Below are positions 5,730-8,064 of a stretch of DNA of 8,064 nt, piece after piece. Each line of letters starts with the position of its first letter. Position 1 is the stretch's first letter. The stretch covers positions 1-8,064 of the forward strand of contig JAGFXW010000110.1 in the NCBI GenBank assembly GCA_017861495.1, given 5' to 3'. The notes under the pieces are model-generated. The model was not told where the DNA came from, did not search any database, and was given only the letters and a program-made list of their open reading frames with translations. This DNA comes from Bacillota bacterium (lineage in GTDB: Bacteria > Bacillota_C > Negativicutes > CTSoil-072). The position numbers were made by a program, and so were the translations under genes.

Positions 5730-8064
5730 TTACAACGCTTTTTTTGTCAGTTGCTGTTCTTCTTCATGTTGGGGTAAATTCCAGATCTGCTCATTGTATT
5801 CATCAATGGTACGATCGCTGGAAAATATGCCGGCCGCGGAAATATTGGTAATCGCTCTCGACCACCAAAGTTCAGGATTTTGGTAGTCTTTTTCCACTTG
5901 CTGGTGGATGCGGCGGTATGCGTCAAAATCTTTGAGTACCATATAAGGATCCGCCATCGAACCATTGCCGTATAATAAACTGTCGTATATGGGACGAAAC
6001 AGGTTACGGTCTTCTGAATAGGTTCCGTCGATCAATTGGTCCAGCACACGCTTCAGACAAGGATCTGCCTCGGCTAGGGTCCATGGACGATGGTCTCCGT
6101 GTTGATAAATATCGTTCACTTCCTCTGCGGTCATTCCAAATATGTAAATATTGTCACGACCGACAGCCTGGCTCATTTCGACATTAGCCCCATCCAGGGT
6201 GCCGACGGTCAACGCGCCGTTAAACATGAACTTCATATTTCCTGTACCTGAAGCTTCCTTGCCGGCTGTTGAGATCTGTTCACTGACATCGGTTGCCGGT
6301 ACAATGAGTTCGGCTAACGATACCCGGTAGTTGGCAAGAAATACTACTTTTAGTTTATTGGCGACAACCGGATCGTTATTGATTTTGTTACCTACGGCAT
6401 TAATCAGTTTTATGATCAGTTTGGCCATATGATAGGCTGCTGCTGCTTTCGCTGAAAAGATGAAGGTTCTAGGATGCATCTCACACTCCGGGTTGTCACG
6501 CAGTTGGTTGTATAGATGCATGATATGCAGAATATTAAGCAGTTGTCGCTTATATTCATGCAGTCGTTTTACTTGTACGTCAAAAATCGAGTTGACATCG
6601 ACGGTAATATTGTTGTGTTTATGAATATAGGCGGCTAACTGTTCTTTTTTCTTTCGACGAATAGCCTGCAACGCTTTTTGTACTTCTTTGTTGGTCGCAG
6701 TCCGGAAAAATTCCTTTAATAAGAGGGGATGCGTGATCCATTTGGAGCCGATGTGGGTGGTAATCAATTCGCTGAGTTCCGGATTGGCGATGCAGAGAAA
6801 CCGGCGATGCGAAATGCCGTTGGTGATGGCTCGGAAACGCCCTGGGAATATGGTATGGAATTTATCAAAAACATGGTTCTGCAAAATTTCAGTGTGCAAG
6901 GTTGAAACTCCATTCACACTGAACGAACCTACAATTGCCAAATGCGCCATTCGAATTTCGCCGTAAGCGATAATCGCCATTTCGGATATACGGTGCCAAT
7001 CTTCCGGATATAGTTTCCATAGTGAACGGCAAAAACGCTCGTTGATTTCTTCCACAATACAATAGATTTGCGGTAAAACCCGTTTGAATAAGGATACCGG
7101 CCATTTTTCCAGTGCTTCATGCATGATGGTATGGTTCGTGTAGGCAAAAGTCCGCGTGACAATATCCCATGCTTCATCCCAAGTCATTCCTTCTTCCAGG
7201 AAAATCCGCATTAATTCCGGAATTGCCATAGATGGGTGCGTGTCGTTGATATGGATGACAATCTTATCGGCAAACGCCGATAAAGGATTTCCGTTTCGCT
7301 TGAATTCCCGGATCATAGATTGAATTCCAGCCGAAACAAAGAAGTATTGTTGTTTCAGCCGCAAAACTTTTCCTTGTTCATGCGAGTCTTCCGGATACAA
7401 TACTTGCGAAATGACTTCGACCAGATTATTCTCTGCTAAGGCCCGGGTATATTCGCCCCGATTGAACAAGTGCATATCAAGATGCTGGGTTGAGCGCGCA
7501 CCCCAAAGTCGCAGTGAGTTGATTATTGGCGAGGCATTGCCGACAATTGGCACATCATAAGGAACGGCCTTGACAGTCTGATATTCTTCGTGGACGAAAC
7601 GGGGTGTTCCATTGTCGTCCCAACGTTTTACCGTGCCGCCAAAGCGGACTGTTTCGGCTTCTTCCGGTATTTCGATTTCCCATACATGCCCATCTTCCAA
7701 CCAGGCATCACACACTTCGACTTGGTAACCATCTACAATTTTTTGCTTAAATAAGCCGTATTCGTAGCGGATACCGCAGCCATGGCCTTCCAGCCCCAGG
7801 GTTGCTAAAGAATCAAGAAAGCAGGCAGCCAGTCTTCCCAGACCGCCATTTCCCAAGCCGGGATCTGGCTCCACTTCCTTAATTTCTTGCAAATTGATAT
7901 CCAGTTCTTTACAGACTTCTTCCAGTGCTTTGTCCATTGCCATATTAGATAAATTATTGCTTAGCGCTCTCCCAACCAAAAACTCCATTGACATATAATA
8001 CAGTTTCTTTCCGTTGGTTTGGTGCACTGTTTCTTCCGATTCGGCCCATTTTTTCATGATTTGG
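5730..8064 (-). CDS. glgP: Glycogen/maltodextrin phosphorylase (GT35), N-terminus outside window
   Basis: GlgP uses phosphate to remove glucose-1-phosphate from the non-reducing ends of alpha-1,4-glucan chains, with pyridoxal phosphate as cofactor. About 777 residues are visible. The frame stays open past the ATG at 8057-8055 to the window edge (Gln-Ile before it), and family members are about 790-830 residues, so a short N-terminal piece (roughly 20-45 residues) is missing and the 8057 ATG is probably internal. Motifs in order: KLYYMSMEFLVGRAL, GNGGLGRLAACFLDSLATLG, GIRYEYGLFKQ, HINDTHPSMAIPEL, VKRLHEYKRQLLN, and the cofactor site EASGTGNMKFMFNGALT with its Lys codon at 6233-6231. It is convergent with glgCBA and shares a terminator with it, so it has its own promoter beyond the window. 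Activity on glycogen versus maltodextrin cannot be told; the neighbours favour glycogen. Confidence 0.97.
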   Translation of the reverse strand, partial: QIMKKWAESEETVHQTNGKKLYYMSMEFLVGRALSNNLSNMAMDKALEEVCKELDINLQEIKEVEPDPGLGNGGLGRLAACFLDSLATLGLEGHGCGIRYEYGLFKQKIVDGYQVEVCDAWLEDGHVWEIEIPEEAETVRFGGTVKRWDDNGTPRFVHEEYQTVKAVPYDVPIVGNASPIINSLRLWGARSTQHLDMHLFNRGEYTRALAENNLVEVISQVLYPEDSHEQGKVLRLKQQYFFVSAGIQSMIREFKRNGNPLSAFADKIVIHINDTHPSMAIPELMRIFLEEGMTWDEAWDIVTRTFAYTNHTIMHEALEKWPVSLFKRVLPQIYCIVEEINERFCRSLWKLYPEDWHRISEMAIIAYGEIRMAHLAIVGSFSVNGVSTLHTEILQNHVFDKFHTIFPGRFRAITNGISHRRFLCIANPELSELITTHIGSKWITHPLLLKEFFRTATNKEVQKALQAIRRKKKEQLAAYIHKHNNITVDVNSIFDVQVKRLHEYKRQLLNILHIMHLYNQLRDNPECEMHPRTFIFSAKAAAAYHMAKLIIKLINAVGNKINNDPVVANKLKVVFLANYRVSLAELIVPATDVSEQISTAGKEASGTGNMKFMFNGALTVGTLDGANVEMSQAVGRDNIYIFGMTAEEVNDIYQHGDHRPWTLAEADPCLKRVLDQLIDGTYSEDRNLFRPIYDSLLYGNGSMADPYMVLKDFDAYRRIHQQVEKDYQNPELWWSRAITNISAAGIFSSDRTIDEYNEQIWNLPQHEEEQQLTKKAL

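Overview
The window carries most of a bacterial glycogen (storage alpha-1,4/1,6-glucan) gene set. The sequence style suggests a Firmicute-like anaerobe, with a Negativicutes/Sporomusaceae-type genome as my best guess. The grounds are AGGAG-like ribosome binding sites, moderate G+C, intrinsic terminators, and a Bacillus/Clostridium-like adenine deaminase next door. The exact taxon cannot be fixed from the sequence alone.

Layout. Positions 1-298 are the 3' end of an adenine deaminase gene (+). Positions 299-757 are a long non-coding stretch (about 460 bases) and the least ordinary part of the window. Its left half (about 305-507) looks like a small internally deleted relic of an IS200/IS605 (TnpB) element: a hairpin, a short open frame resembling a TnpB C-terminus, and a G+C-rich right-end hairpin ending GGGGATCAA. 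Its right half (about 545-641) holds a strong intrinsic terminator preceded by a sequence that can pair with the terminator's 5' arm, which is the layout of a transcription attenuator. Positions 758-2005, 2069-4111 and 4157-5602 are glgC, glgB and glgA, in one orientation with gaps of 63 and 45 bases, so almost certainly one operon. Two terminator hairpins follow glgA; the second (5646-5679) is symmetric and can serve both strands. Positions 5730-8064 are glgP on the minus strand, convergent with the synthesis operon and cut by the window edge before its N-terminus.

How the genes work together. GlgC makes ADP-glucose from glucose-1-phosphate and ATP. GlgA adds the glucosyl unit to the growing alpha-1,4 chain. 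GlgB introduces alpha-1,6 branches. GlgP phosphorolyses the outer chains back to glucose-1-phosphate. Placing glgP on the opposite strand separates degradation from synthesis at the promoter level.

Points of interest: GlgB belongs to the eukaryotic-like branching-enzyme subtype (GH13_8) rather than the usual bacterial one (GH13_9). GlgC is of the single-subunit type with no GlgD in view. The glgC upstream region combines a mobile-element relic with a candidate attenuator. No wholly new system (defence, CRISPR, novel enzyme cluster) is visible.
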